The notes under the pieces were generated by a model. The model was not told the origin of the DNA. It made no database searches and saw nothing but the letters and a program-made list of their open reading frames with translations. The position numbers and the translations under genes are program-made. From Mycolicibacterium novocastrense (GTDB lineage: Bacteria; Actinomycetota; Actinomycetes; Mycobacteriales; Mycobacteriaceae): a DNA stretch of 64,000 nt. The stretch is from positions 1-64,000 of the forward strand of contig NZ_BCTA01000069.1 in the NCBI RefSeq assembly GCF_001570485.1, read 5' to 3'. This document shows positions 8,085 to 16,509 of the stretch, piece by piece; position 1 is the first letter of the stretch; every line of letters starts with the position of its first letter.

Positions 8085-9241
8085 CCGGGTTCGATTTCGA
8101 CGATCACTGGGAGAACGCGCCCACCGGCAACGCGATCGCCCATCCGGACGGCCGCATCATCCGAGTCAACGCGACACTGGCCAACTGGCTGGGTTACGAG
8201 CGTAATAGCTTGCACGGCAAGCTGATCACCGACTTGTTGACCGTCGGGGGACGTGTGCACTACGACACCCATTTCCGGGCGATTCTGCGGATGAGCGGAA
8301 AACTCGATGGCGTGACGGTGGATTTCCTGACCGCCGACGGGACGCGGCTACCGATATTCCTCAGCGCCAACATGAAGTTCGACGCCGAAGGACATCCGGA
8401 ACTGGTGCGCGTCAGCGCGGTCGACGCCAAGGATCGCCGATCCTACGAGCGGGAACTGCTTGCACAGCGCGAGCGCGCCGAGACCGAACGCCGACGGGTG
8501 CAGGTGTTCGCCGAAACCTTGCGCCGCTCACTGCTTCCGCCGCTTCTCGCGCCGCCGCCGGGGCTGGACGCCGCCGCCTACTACCACACCGCATCGGACG
8601 ACGACGTCGGCGGCGACTTCTACGATCTGTTCCCGCTCTCCCGCTCAACGTGGGGGTTCTTCCTCGGCGACGTCGCCGGAAAAGGGGTCGATGCCGCCGT
8701 GGTCGCGGGACTGGCACGGTATGTGCTGCGCTCGGCGGCGGTCGCCGACCACGATCCGGTGAAGGCGCTTCATGTGCTCAATTCGGTGCTGATGCAGGAC
8801 GTCGAGATCAGCGGCAACCGACTGTGCACGGTGATCGACGGAAACCTCACTATGAGCGGCGACGGTTTCGACGTCGAAGTCGCCAGTGGCGGTCATCCCC
8901 CACCGCTGCTTCTCAGCGCCGACGGATCGGCCCATTACGCCGACACCGTCGGGGGTCATGCCGCCGGGATCACCGATGACGCGCGGTTCGTCGCCCACAA
9001 GTTCCACCTGGCGCCCGGGGACACCATGGTGCTCTACACCGACGGTTTGACCGAGGCCAACACCGGAATCGGCCATCGGCGCTATGACGACGAGGGCGCC
9101 CTACTCGCGTTTCTGGACGCCCGCGCACCCGCGACCGCGGACACCGTCGTCCACGCGCTGAAGGAACTCCTGACCAGCTTCGGGCGCGGACTCAAGGACG
9201 ATGCAGCAGTTCTCGCGCTCGGCGTGCCTGCCAACGTCTAG
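8081..9241 (+). CDS. rsbP: RsbP-like PAS-PP2C serine phosphatase
   Basis: 386 residues in the RsbP order: an N-terminal PAS domain (about 8-118), a charged coiled-coil linker (about 120-150, RERAETERRRVQV) and a SpoIIE/PP2C phosphatase domain (about 155-386). Metal-binding Asp179 (VGGDFYD) and Asp197 (GDVAGKG) are present, as are YTDGLTEA and DDAAVLAL near the end. By analogy it dephosphorylates an anti-anti-sigma factor and so frees a SigF/SigB-type factor. ATG 8081 overlaps the rsbQ stop. The Bacillus pair has the same gene order and domain order. Confidence 0.88.
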   Translation: MTGFDFDDHWENAPTGNAIAHPDGRIIRVNATLANWLGYERNSLHGKLITDLLTVGGRVHYDTHFRAILRMSGKLDGVTVDFLTADGTRLPIFLSANMKFDAEGHPELVRVSAVDAKDRRSYERELLAQRERAETERRRVQVFAETLRRSLLPPLLAPPPGLDAAAYYHTASDDDVGGDFYDLFPLSRSTWGFFLGDVAGKGVDAAVVAGLARYVLRSAAVADHDPVKALHVLNSVLMQDVEISGNRLCTVIDGNLTMSGDGFDVEVASGGHPPPLLLSADGSAHYADTVGGHAAGITDDARFVAHKFHLAPGDTMVLYTDGLTEANTGIGHRRYDDEGALLAFLDARAPATADTVVHALKELLTSFGRGLKDDAAVLALGVPANV

Positions 9242-9397
9242 TCATGTCTCGTCGGCGACGTCGTGACGGTCCTGATGCCCACCGGGAGCGTCCGGATCGT
9301 CGTCGCGGTGGTCCAGATCGTCCTGCAGCGCGCGCTGTTCCTCGGTGACCTTGGTGGCGTCCATCGGATTCGCCGGCGGATCGTTCTGCGTAGACAT
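9242..9397 (-). CDS. Small acidic hypothetical protein (51 aa)
   Basis: An ATG frame of 51 residues (MSTQNDPPANPMDATKVTEE...) that is very rich in Asp, Glu and His, hydrophilic and probably disordered. The composition fits translated mycobacterial sequence, but no family is recognised. It begins immediately after the RsbP-like stop on the opposite strand. It could be a false call: a 63-residue Arg-rich frame overlaps it and looks less protein-like. Confidence 0.45.
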   Translation of the reverse strand: MSTQNDPPANPMDATKVTEEQRALQDDLDHRDDDPDAPGGHQDRHDVADET

Positions 9398-9464
9398 CCG
9401 ATCAGGATCGACCGCCGGCGCTCCGACAAAACCCCTGATGTGACCAGAAGTACATTGCTAGGGC

Positions 9465-9477
9465 GCTAACTATTAGC
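9465..9477 (+). promoter_or_regulatory. Candidate operator of the MarR-family gene
   Basis: The palindrome GCTAA-CTA-TTAGC lies 13 bases upstream of the GTG start of the OhrR-like regulator, in an AT-rich patch. MarR proteins usually bind short palindromes in their own promoters. The assignment rests on position and symmetry only. Confidence 0.4.
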
Positions 9478-9490
9478 ACACGATGGAGTT

Positions 9491-9991
9491 GTGTCCACGT
9501 CAATGCCGGTCCGGGTCGACCCGCTCGCGCTCGAACAGCAGGTCTGCTTCGCGCTGGCGGTCACCCATCGGGCCGTGCTGGCGGTGTACCGCCCCCTGCT
9601 CGAACCGCTCGGCCTCACCCATCCCCAGTACCTCGTCATGCTGGCGCTGTGGGACCACTACCGCACCGGAGCGACGGGACCGCCGCCCACGAAGCCGCTG
9701 TCGGTCAAAAACATTGCGAGCGCTTTGCAACTCGACTCCGCGACGCTGTCGCCGATGCTCAAACGCCTCGAGTCGCTCGGCTTCATCACCCGGGCACGCA
9801 GCGCCGTCGACGAACGCGCCACCGACGTGCGGCTCACCGAGGAAGGTGTGCGGCTACGGCGCCGTGCGCTGGAGATACCGCCTGCCGTCGTCGAGCGCCT
9901 CGGTGTCGACCTCGCCGAACTCGAAGCGCTTCGCAACGTGTTGAACCGCGTGAACACCGCCGCCCTCGCCGCGGGCGCACTCGACAACTGA
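9491..9991 (+). CDS. OhrR-like MarR-family regulator
   Basis: A 166-residue winged-helix repressor. The N-terminal LEQQVCFAL carries the cysteine at the position of the peroxide-sensing Cys of OhrR, followed by YRPLLEPLGLTHPQYLVMLALW. The helix-turn-helix is about 70-100 (IASALQLDSATLSPMLKRLESLG) and the wing follows (SAVDERATDVRLTE). OhrR proteins repress organic-hydroperoxide resistance genes and are inactivated when the Cys is oxidised. No ohr gene is nearby. A GTG at 9491 or an ATG at 9503 could start it. A DUF5313 gene follows 18 bases downstream. Confidence 0.8.
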   Translation: MSTSMPVRVDPLALEQQVCFALAVTHRAVLAVYRPLLEPLGLTHPQYLVMLALWDHYRTGATGPPPTKPLSVKNIASALQLDSATLSPMLKRLESLGFITRARSAVDERATDVRLTEEGVRLRRRALEIPPAVVERLGVDLAELEALRNVLNRVNTAALAAGALDN

Positions 9992-10009
9992 CCAACTCAA
10001 GGAGGATCT

Positions 10010-10426
10010 GTGGCTGCCGCCCGCCCCAACATCGTTCAATACATCACCTATTCGTACGGACGCCGGCTTCCGGATTCCATGCGCGAGTGGGTGGCACGCG
10101 ACCTGGCCGGCCCCGGCGCGCTGCGCCGCCACATGATCCGGATGGCGATCCCACCTCTGTTCGTGCTGGCTCCGTTCTGGCTGCTTCCGGCATCGCTGTA
10201 TGTACACCTGGAAATGACTGCACCGATCTACATCTGGGCGATCCTGATGGCACTCGCGCTGAACAAGATCTGGCGTCGGCACCGTCTGACTCAGCACGGG
10301 CTGGACCAGAACCTTGTCGACGAGATCAAGCGCAAGAAGGACGCGCGGATGCACGAGGACTACATCCGCCGCTTCGGCCCCCGGCCGGAAGAGGCGCGCT
10401 GGCAGCAGAACAGCAGTCCCTTCTAG
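10010..10426 (+). CDS. DUF5313 membrane protein
   Basis: A 138-residue actinobacterial protein with the N-terminal RPNIVQYITYSYGRRLPDSMREWV signature that I associate with DUF5313. Two adjacent membrane helices (about 46-85) are followed by a charged tail (KIWRRHRL...EIKRKKDARMHEDY). The GTG start is preceded by a strong AAGGAGG. It probably shares a transcript with the OhrR-like gene 18 bases upstream. Function is unknown. Confidence 0.75.
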   Translation: MAAARPNIVQYITYSYGRRLPDSMREWVARDLAGPGALRRHMIRMAIPPLFVLAPFWLLPASLYVHLEMTAPIYIWAILMALALNKIWRRHRLTQHGLDQNLVDEIKRKKDARMHEDYIRRFGPRPEEARWQQNSSPF

Positions 10427-10438
10427 CGCCCCGGCCAC

Positions 10439-11656
10439 CTACGACAGCAGTGTCTGACCCAGGTAGCCGCCCGATTCGGTTCCCGGCAGGATCGCGAATG
10501 TCGCCGACCCGATCGTCGTGATCCACTCGTTCAACGCATCGGCCGCAGCGAGCCGACGCTGCACCGGTGTGAACTGCACGGCCGGATCACGTTGGTACGC
10601 AGCGAAGATGAGCCCGCTCTCCGTAACGCGCCCGGCGGGCGGCGAATCGTCGTAGTTGTAGGGCCTGCGAAGAAACCGTTCGTCGTCGCGGTGCGGACGG
10701 GCCAGCGCGATGTGCGCGTTCGGCGGAATCACCGGGATGCCGTCCTCGGCCGCATCGAAGTCCGGCGCATCGTCTTCCCGGCTCCCGGTCAATGGGGCGC
10801 CGTTGTCGAGGCGACGGCCGACGCTGAGTTCTCTGCTGGCTCGGTCGAGTTCGTCCCAGGTGTCCATCTCGGCGCGGATCCGTCGAAGGACCAGAACAGT
10901 GCCGCCGGCGAACCACGGCTGATCGTCACCGTGGTCCCAGACGTGTCGGCCGAAACCCGCCTCGTCGACGATGTTGGCGGTCCCGTCGATCTGGCCCATC
11001 AGATTTCGCATGCTGTGCGCACCCGAGCCCGCCGCTTGACGAAATCCCTTCTGCCGCCAGCGCTGCCGGGTCATGGCGCGCACATTCTTCAGCAGGACCC
11101 GGCTGGTGTGCGCGACGGTGATCGGGTCGTCGGCGCAGACCTGCAGCAGTAGGTCACCTCCGCACCACTGCGGCTCGAGCCGGTCGGTGGCGAAGGCCGG
11201 CGGCTCAGCCACCGACCGGGGGCGACGACGCCCGAGCCCGATACGGTCGAACAGGCCCGCTCCGACACCGACGGTGACGGTGAGCCTGGCCGGCCGTTGC
11301 GCCAGTTCGGGTTCGGTGTCGGCCAACGCGGGGACGCCTTGAGTCAATCGCTCGGCGTCCGACGTCCACAGTTTCAGCACCGCTGCCAATGTCTCCCGCG
11401 GACTGCGGTGAGGCTGCGGTGTGAGGTCGAGGGCGACGAACAACGCGTGCGCCTGCGGGGGCGTCACGACACCGGCCTGATGCTCGCCGTGAAACGGTTC
11501 GACCGCCCGGTCAACGGCTTCGGTGGCAACAGCGGACTGGGCGATCCCGCTGTGCGTCAGCGTCGCCCCCGCCGCCACCGCGACGACACCGCCCGCGAGA
11601 AGGCGGCGCCGGTTGAGGTGAAACCGACCGTCCGCCACTCCGTCACCCATGGTCAT
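10439..11656 (-). CDS. Tat-exported Dyp-type haem peroxidase
   Basis: About 405 residues. A twin-arginine signal (NRRRLLAGGVVAVAAGATL) sends a folded haem protein across the membrane. The DyP signature GxxDG is present as GQIDGTAN, and FAAYQRDP with a following Arg-rich helix is near the C-terminus, as in EfeB-type enzymes. These oxidise bulky substrates with peroxide or release iron from haem. ATG 11656 (or 11650) overlaps the end of the PCuAC gene, so the two are probably translated together. It is the last gene of the cluster. Confidence 0.88.
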   Translation of the reverse strand: MTMGDGVADGRFHLNRRRLLAGGVVAVAAGATLTHSGIAQSAVATEAVDRAVEPFHGEHQAGVVTPPQAHALFVALDLTPQPHRSPRETLAAVLKLWTSDAERLTQGVPALADTEPELAQRPARLTVTVGVGAGLFDRIGLGRRRPRSVAEPPAFATDRLEPQWCGGDLLLQVCADDPITVAHTSRVLLKNVRAMTRQRWRQKGFRQAAGSGAHSMRNLMGQIDGTANIVDEAGFGRHVWDHGDDQPWFAGGTVLVLRRIRAEMDTWDELDRASRELSVGRRLDNGAPLTGSREDDAPDFDAAEDGIPVIPPNAHIALARPHRDDERFLRRPYNYDDSPPAGRVTESGLIFAAYQRDPAVQFTPVQRRLAAADALNEWITTIGSATFAILPGTESGGYLGQTLLS

Positions 11657-12164
11657 GGTGCGGCGCGGGACCACCTGCGGACGGCTGGTAATCCTCGTTG
11701 GCGCCGGCGAAGTCACGCACCTGGGCGGTGACCGGCAGCGTCGAGCCGTCCTCGAACTCGACGGTCAGTGTCACCTCGGACCCGGGCAGCAGTGGCTGTT
11801 TGAGGTCCATCAGCATCAGATGATCTCCCCCCGGAACCAAGGCGCGTGAGCCCCCGGCGGGGATCACCAGACCTCCGTCCTTGGGGCGCATCGTCCTGGC
11901 GCCCGCATCGGCCGAGACTTCGTGCACCTCGACCCGTCCGGCCGCATCCGACCGTCCCGAAACAATGCGCGCGTCGTGGTGTCCGGCGTTGGTGAGCGTG
12001 CCGAACACCGCGGCCATACCGGTCTGCGCCGAACTGGCCCACTGGTCGGCAAGGCTTACCTCCGATGCCATCGGCCCTTCGTCGTGTTGCCCGTGGGTGG
12101 TGCAACCGGCGACAACGGTCGCTGCGATGAGAAGTAGCAGCCCGTGAAAGATCCTGTCAGACAT
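11643..12164 (-). CDS. PCuAC-type copper chaperone lipoprotein
   Basis: A 173-residue lipoprotein with lipobox VVAGC (Cys21). The PCuAC copper site is readable: His, ten residues, Met, 22 residues, His-x-Met (VHE...TMR...DHLML), close to the family HX10MX21HXM. Such proteins carry Cu(I) outside the membrane, often to cytochrome oxidase. A His/Asp-rich tail (APHHDHG) may bind extra metal. ATG 12164 overlaps the PepSY stop by 8 bases. The longer upstream frame is Arg/Trp/Ser-rich shadow sequence. Confidence 0.85.
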   Translation of the reverse strand: MSDRIFHGLLLLIAATVVAGCTTHGQHDEGPMASEVSLADQWASSAQTGMAAVFGTLTNAGHHDARIVSGRSDAAGRVEVHEVSADAGARTMRPKDGGLVIPAGGSRALVPGGDHLMLMDLKQPLLPGSEVTLTVEFEDGSTLPVTAQVRDFAGANEDYQPSAGGPAPHHDHG

Positions 12165-13572
12165 CGCCTTTCGCCTCCTCCGCCACGCCCCGCTTCTTGA
12201 CCGCTGCGACGATGAGATCGACGACCAGGAACGCGGCCAGGCTGAGGCCGAACAACGGCAACGCCCAGCCCACCGCCACCGCGCCGGCGACGAGCAATGC
12301 AATCAACCCCGGGTGCATTCCACGCAGGACGCCTCGCAGCGGCGGACGGCCCGCCGCCCACCCCGATCCCCTTGTCGGCCTGCGTTGCCACCACATGAGG
12401 TAACCGCGGACGACGATCGTGATCAACCCGATCGCGGTGAGCGCCAACACAACCTGATTCACAACCCCGAACAGCACACCCATGTGCGCGTCGATCGCCC
12501 AGTTGGTGAGTTTGGCCAGGAACGGCCAGTCGGCTTGATTCACCCGGTCGATGATCGCTCCGGAACCGGGGTCCACCGAGACCGCGTCGTATCGAGTGGG
12601 CCAGTCACGCTTGTTCTCCGCGACTTCCCAACCCTGGCCGTCACCACTCGGCGGATACATCCACATCGGGCCGGACAGGCCGACGGCAAGCGCCGCGCTC
12701 AGCGCGGCATCTGCACCGTGCGGCACGAGATCACCGTCGCCGACGGCGGTCCCTGGGTCGTGATGCCCGTGCCCCGCCCCGGTGTGGGCCGACTGCTTGA
12801 GTGCGGTGTCCACCGACGGCTCAGCGGTGTTCAGCCTTTCCTGCAGTAGGTTGACCGTCTCGCCGCCGTACCGCGACCAGGTGATGCCGGTGACCGACAG
12901 CCCGAGTAACGCCACGATGATCCAGACCCCCACCGCGCCATGCCAGGAGAGGGTGCGGCGACGGCCCGTCTTGTCGCGGTCGGGGAGCGCGATGCGACGC
13001 AGTTTCCCGGTGTCGCGGCGGTGCAGGTACCACAGCGCCAGGCCCGCGAGTGCGATCACCCACAACCAGCTCGCCGCAAGCTCGCTGTAGTTGCGGCCCA
13101 CCGCACCGAGATGCAGGTTGCGGTGCAGTTCGTCGAACCATGCGCGAACCGGCAGCCACTGGCCGTACGTGGTCAGCGCGCCACGGATCTGGCCGCTGTA
13201 GGGGTCGACGAACACCGTTCTCGCATAGTCGGGCGGCACGTCGTCCACGGCGAGCACGACGCGGGTGGTGTCATCAACCGCGACGGGCGGGCCGATTCGC
13301 TCCACCACCCCGTCGGGATACGCGGCACGCACGGCGCGCAGCTGTTCGGCGAGGGGTAGTCGGTGCTCGCCGACGTCATCGACGGTGACCGTCTCGCGGA
13401 AAACAGTCTCGTCGATCTGCGGAATGACCGCGTACAACAATCCGGTGACAGCGGCGATCAGGATGAACGGGCCGACGAAAACGCCGGCATAGAAATGCAA
13501 TCGAAGTAGCAGTGGACGCACGCCGCGCTGACGTTGACGCGCGGGCGTGCCGAGGGTGGGGGTCGTTGTCAT
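12157..13572 (-). CDS. PepSY-associated membrane protein
   Basis: 471 residues with the usual PepSY-TM plan: a first helix (LHFYAGVFVGPFILIAAVTGLLY), a long extracytoplasmic part with PepSY-like segments, a helix near residues 175-195, another following a His-containing loop (SWHGAVGVWIIVALLGLSVTGITW), a second extracytoplasmic part rich in His (about 270-285, HTGAGHGHHD), and C-terminal helices. The family is linked to iron or copper reduction and uptake in the membrane. ATG 13572 is preceded by a plausible leader; the 12 extra residues of the longer frame are not family-like. It is first of three overlapping genes. Confidence 0.85.
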   Translation of the reverse strand: MTTTPTLGTPARQRQRGVRPLLLRLHFYAGVFVGPFILIAAVTGLLYAVIPQIDETVFRETVTVDDVGEHRLPLAEQLRAVRAAYPDGVVERIGPPVAVDDTTRVVLAVDDVPPDYARTVFVDPYSGQIRGALTTYGQWLPVRAWFDELHRNLHLGAVGRNYSELAASWLWVIALAGLALWYLHRRDTGKLRRIALPDRDKTGRRRTLSWHGAVGVWIIVALLGLSVTGITWSRYGGETVNLLQERLNTAEPSVDTALKQSAHTGAGHGHHDPGTAVGDGDLVPHGADAALSAALAVGLSGPMWMYPPSGDGQGWEVAENKRDWPTRYDAVSVDPGSGAIIDRVNQADWPFLAKLTNWAIDAHMGVLFGVVNQVVLALTAIGLITIVVRGYLMWWQRRPTRGSGWAAGRPPLRGVLRGMHPGLIALLVAGAVAVGWALPLFGLSLAAFLVVDLIVAAVKKRGVAEEAKGDV

Positions 13573-13652
13573 GAATGGCAAACCTTCAGCCGGCGGCCCG
13601 GCGAGCACACTCGTCGAGCCGGATATTGAGGTGAGGTGAGGTACGTCGAAAG

Positions 13653-13670
13653 CCGCGACATCTGTCGCGG
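13653..13670. promoter_or_regulatory. Palindrome resembling a cop box, upstream of PepSY
   Basis: CCGCGACA-TC-TGTCGCGG is an 18-base perfect palindrome. Its core (YKACANNTGTMR) agrees with the inner part of the CopY/BlaI-type cop-box consensus. It sits between the membrane-protein gene stop and the PepSY start, 80 bases from the latter. No CopY/BlaI regulator is visible nearby. Confidence 0.4.
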
Positions 13671-13692
13671 CCGATCTCGATGCGCGGCGGGG

Positions 13693-14241
13693 CTAAGCCT
13701 CCGTTGCCAACCTCTGCGGCGGGGCGCGCATGCCGAGCCCGTAACTGAACAGGACGGATTCGGCGACAACGGTTTTGACGACACGGTGCACCCGCCGCAC
13801 GCGCGGACGCGGTCCGGATGTGGCGAAGATCCGCAGCCACTGCAGCACGGATACACCGACGACGTAGAGGTATTCGACGGCGGCGATCGCCGCACCCAGG
13901 ACGACCGCGGCGCCGACGTGGGCCGCGGTCATCGCGGGCGTCAACCCCAGGGCGGCGCCCGCGTGGACATGGCCGCCGGCGACGACGAAGGACAGGTGGC
14001 CGAGGAGCTGCGCCAGGATCAGCGCGCCGACAGCGCCGAGCAGCCGCGCGTGGCGACCGTCGAGCGCGGGCCGCGTAACCACGGCTCCGACGGTGGCGCA
14101 CACGAGCATCGCGACGATCAGGGCGGATCCGCTTGGGAGCCGACCGCCGGCGAACGTGTGCGCGGTCGCGGTCAAGACGGCAGAACACGCACCGACCAGA
14201 CCCCCGCGCACCCAACGTGCGCGCGACTTCGGCGTGTTCAC
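13693..14241 (-). CDS. Four-to-five-helix membrane protein, unknown function
   Basis: 182 residues starting at GTG. It has hydrophobic segments near 14-32, 38-57, 66-88, 98-125 and possibly 155-170, with His residues in the loops (HLSFVVAGGHVHAG). It resembles the small membrane proteins often placed before PepSY and PCuAC genes in actinobacteria. It stands 120 bases upstream of PepSY in the same direction, so a role in metal handling is possible but only inferred. Confidence 0.65.
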   Translation of the reverse strand: MNTPKSRARWVRGGLVGACSAVLTATAHTFAGGRLPSGSALIVAMLVCATVGAVVTRPALDGRHARLLGAVGALILAQLLGHLSFVVAGGHVHAGAALGLTPAMTAAHVGAAVVLGAAIAAVEYLYVVGVSVLQWLRIFATSGPRPRVRRVHRVVKTVVAESVLFSYGLGMRAPPQRLATEA

Positions 14242-14271
14242 CTGCCGAACTCTACCGTCGGCGCCGCCCGG

Positions 14272-15147
14272 TCAGCCCTCGACCACCACACCCGCGGCGG
14301 CTTCCATGGGCTTCACCACCGCGGTGAAGTCGGATTCCGGCCCCTCGCTGGACATCGTCGCCTCCCAGACCCGGGCCACGGAGTCGGCGAGTTCGGTCGG
14401 CAGGCCCAGCGCCTTGGCCTCGTCGAGGTAGAGCCGGACGTCCTTGACCATCAACCCCGTCGCGAACCCATAGTCGAACGTGCGGGGCAGCACCGCCCGC
14501 GGGAACTTGTCCCGACTGGCATGGGTTCCACCGGAACCCGCGTTGAGCACATCGATCATCACCCGGGCGTCGAGCCCGGCCTTCACACCGGCGACCATCG
14601 CCTCGGCGGTGACAGCCAGCGTCGTCGCCGCGATCACGTTGTTGACGAGCTTCATCGTCTGTGCCGCACCGGGCTTCTCACCGACGAACGTCGCCCGCCC
14701 GAGTGTTTCGAAGACCGGTGCGCACGTCTCGTAGTGCGCCCGCGGCCCCGACACCATGATGGCCAGTGTCCCCGCCTCTGCCCCGTGCACACCGCCGCTG
14801 ACGGGGCTGTCGAGCGCGGCGATCCCGCGCCCGGCCAACAGCGCGCTGTTGCGCTGCGCGGCTTGGCTTCCCACCGTCGAGAGATCGATGAAACGTTCAG
14901 CCGACGTCCCGTCGGCGATTTCGGCGGCGACGGACTCCGACGCCTGCGGGTTCGGCAGGCTGGCCAGAATCGTCGGCACGCGGTCGGCGACCTCGCGCAC
15001 CGAGGCCGCGCGCTGCGCCCCGGCTTCGACCGCCCTGTCGACCACCTCGGGGCGGCTGTCGCACACCACCACCCGATGCCCGGCCGCCCGCAGGCGGGCC
15101 GCCATCGGGAAGCCCATGTTGCCGAGTCCGATGAAGCCGATGTCCAT
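14272..15147 (-). CDS. 3-hydroxyisobutyrate dehydrogenase-family oxidoreductase
   Basis: 291 residues. The N-terminal Rossmann motif GFIGLGNMGFPMA is the beta-hydroxyacid dehydrogenase signature. DSPVSGGVHGAEAGTLAIMVSG is the substrate-binding segment, and a conserved Lys in KLVNNVIAAT is the catalytic residue. The C-terminal all-helical domain includes GYGFATGLMVKDVRLYLDEA-like sequence. It uses NAD(P) to oxidise a beta-hydroxyacid; the exact substrate is not readable. ATG 15147 is chosen since the Rossmann fold begins there. A carboxymuconolactone-decarboxylase family gene ends 8 bases upstream. Confidence 0.85.
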   Translation of the reverse strand: MDIGFIGLGNMGFPMAARLRAAGHRVVVCDSRPEVVDRAVEAGAQRAASVREVADRVPTILASLPNPQASESVAAEIADGTSAERFIDLSTVGSQAAQRNSALLAGRGIAALDSPVSGGVHGAEAGTLAIMVSGPRAHYETCAPVFETLGRATFVGEKPGAAQTMKLVNNVIAATTLAVTAEAMVAGVKAGLDARVMIDVLNAGSGGTHASRDKFPRAVLPRTFDYGFATGLMVKDVRLYLDEAKALGLPTELADSVARVWEATMSSEGPESDFTAVVKPMEAAAGVVVEG

Positions 15148-15155
15148 GTCGCGGT

Positions 15156-15539
15156 CTACCGCTGTTCGGCGTCGTCGAAGGCGGCGCACGCGGTGCGGAA
15201 GGCCTCCACGGCGGCCGGCACGCCCGCATACACCGCGACCTGCATGAAGATCTCGCGGATCTCGTCGCGTGTCACGCCGTTGGTGAGCGCGCCCCGGACG
15301 TGGGTGCGAAGTTCGTTGGGGCGGTTCAACGCCGCGAGCATGGCGAGGTTGAGCATGCTGCGCGTCTTGCGGGACAGGCCCTCGCGGCCCCACACCGCTC
15401 CCCAGCAGTACTCGGTCACCAGGTCCTGGAACGGCCCGGTGAAGTCGTCGGAGCCGTCCGCCGCCTTCTGCACATAGGCCTCACCGAGCACCGCCGTGCG
15501 GATCTCACGACCCTTGTCGTACACGTCTTGGTCCACCAC
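15156..15539 (-). CDS. Carboxymuconolactone decarboxylase-family protein
   Basis: 127 residues, the full length of PcaC-type proteins. Segments SRKTRSMLNLAMLAALNRP, ELRTHVRGALTNGVTRDEI and AVYAGVPAAVEAF are the family core. There is no AhpD-type CxxC, so it is not a peroxidase partner. PcaC decarboxylates 4-carboxymuconolactone in protocatechuate breakdown, but no other pca gene is near, so the substrate is open. It lies 8 bases before the dehydrogenase gene and probably forms a two-gene operon with it. Start is GTG 15539. Confidence 0.8.
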   Translation of the reverse strand: MVDQDVYDKGREIRTAVLGEAYVQKAADGSDDFTGPFQDLVTEYCWGAVWGREGLSRKTRSMLNLAMLAALNRPNELRTHVRGALTNGVTRDEIREIFMQVAVYAGVPAAVEAFRTACAAFDDAEQR

Positions 15540-15569
15540 TCGAGAGTGGCAGACCGCGACGGGGACCGC

Positions 15570-16433
15570 TCAGCCGGCCGGCGCGGGCGCGGGCGCGGGT
15601 GCGGGTGCCGCGAATGGCGCCGGCGCGGGCGGTGGTGCCGGCACAGCCAACGGTGCCGGCGCCGGTGGGGGCGGGGGCGCCGGAGCCGGTTCGAGACGCG
15701 CCACCGCGTAGGCCGCACCCTCGGCGGGCATTCCGTTCACCAGGTAGGAGTTGTGCGCGAAGCTCGGAAGACCGATGGGAGCGCCGTTGCAGATCGTGTC
15801 GCCCTCGGCGCACAGGCTCAGCGTCTTGTCCTGATACGACGGTCCGATGACGATCGCGGGTGCCCCGGCGTCGGTCAGGAACTGATCCGAGGGCCGGCCG
15901 AACAACACCACAGCGGCGACGTGGTCGCCGACTTCCTCGGACATCGGCTCGGGGATGAACTCGCGGTACTCAGCCGGTATCTCCTCGGGGATTTCCGCAG
16001 AGGTCACATAGCCGGCCACCGCAGCGCCCTGTGAGAACCCGCCGAGCACAATCTCCGTGTCCGGGCACGCCGCCGCCGTCGACTCGACTTTCTGTCCCGC
16101 ATCCCGAATCCCGTCGACGACCGTGCGGGCGAACTGGATGCGGTTGCCGAAATCGCCGCTGGCCAGGTAATTCACCGGATACACGTCGATTGACCGCGGC
16201 CCGGCCTGGGCGCGCAGCTGGTCGATGAACGCCTGCCCGACCCCGCCGACACCGACCGGCTCGCCGGTTCCCCGCGCGAACACCACCTGCACATCCGGAC
16301 AGGCGGGTGGCGGGGCGGGTGCGGGCGGTGGAGGCGCGGGTGGTTGGGCCGCCGCGAGGGGAATCGTTCCGGTCAGCAACGCCGCGAACGGCACCACCAG
16401 ACCCAGCATCCGAGCGATTCGTCGAGCGCCCAT
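15570..16433 (-). CDS. Secreted cutinase-family serine esterase
   Basis: 287 residues: signal peptide (about 1-29, ending AAAQ), a Pro/Ala linker, then the cutinase domain with Ser134 in GFSQG, Asp212 and His227 (AHNSYL). Paired Cys residues at about 45/123 and 208/215 fit the family disulphides. A Pro/Ala-rich tail (about 244-287) follows and is low complexity. Mycobacterial cutinase-like proteins hydrolyse lipids or esters outside the cell. ATG 16433 is chosen for the signal peptide; ATG 16478 is an alternative. Confidence 0.87.
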   Translation of the reverse strand: MGARRIARMLGLVVPFAALLTGTIPLAAAQPPAPPPPAPAPPPACPDVQVVFARGTGEPVGVGGVGQAFIDQLRAQAGPRSIDVYPVNYLASGDFGNRIQFARTVVDGIRDAGQKVESTAAACPDTEIVLGGFSQGAAVAGYVTSAEIPEEIPAEYREFIPEPMSEEVGDHVAAVVLFGRPSDQFLTDAGAPAIVIGPSYQDKTLSLCAEGDTICNGAPIGLPSFAHNSYLVNGMPAEGAAYAVARLEPAPAPPPPPAPAPLAVPAPPPAPAPFAAPAPAPAPAPAG

Positions 16434-16509
16434 GCCACCACTCCCATGTGTGAGTCGACCGATTGCGACGTTCGTCATACCCGCTTTGATTCGCGACCAA
16501 CCAACCGTT

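Noticed and set aside
13636..15477. Long plus-strand frame opposite the membrane protein and dehydrogenase genes
   Set aside because: High-GC shadow of three recognisable minus-strand genes.
15570..15700. Ala/Pro/Gly-rich repetitive DNA at the end of the cutinase gene, considered as a repeat element
   Set aside because: It encodes the low-complexity Pro/Ala tail of the cutinase in frame, which is common in mycobacterial secreted proteins.
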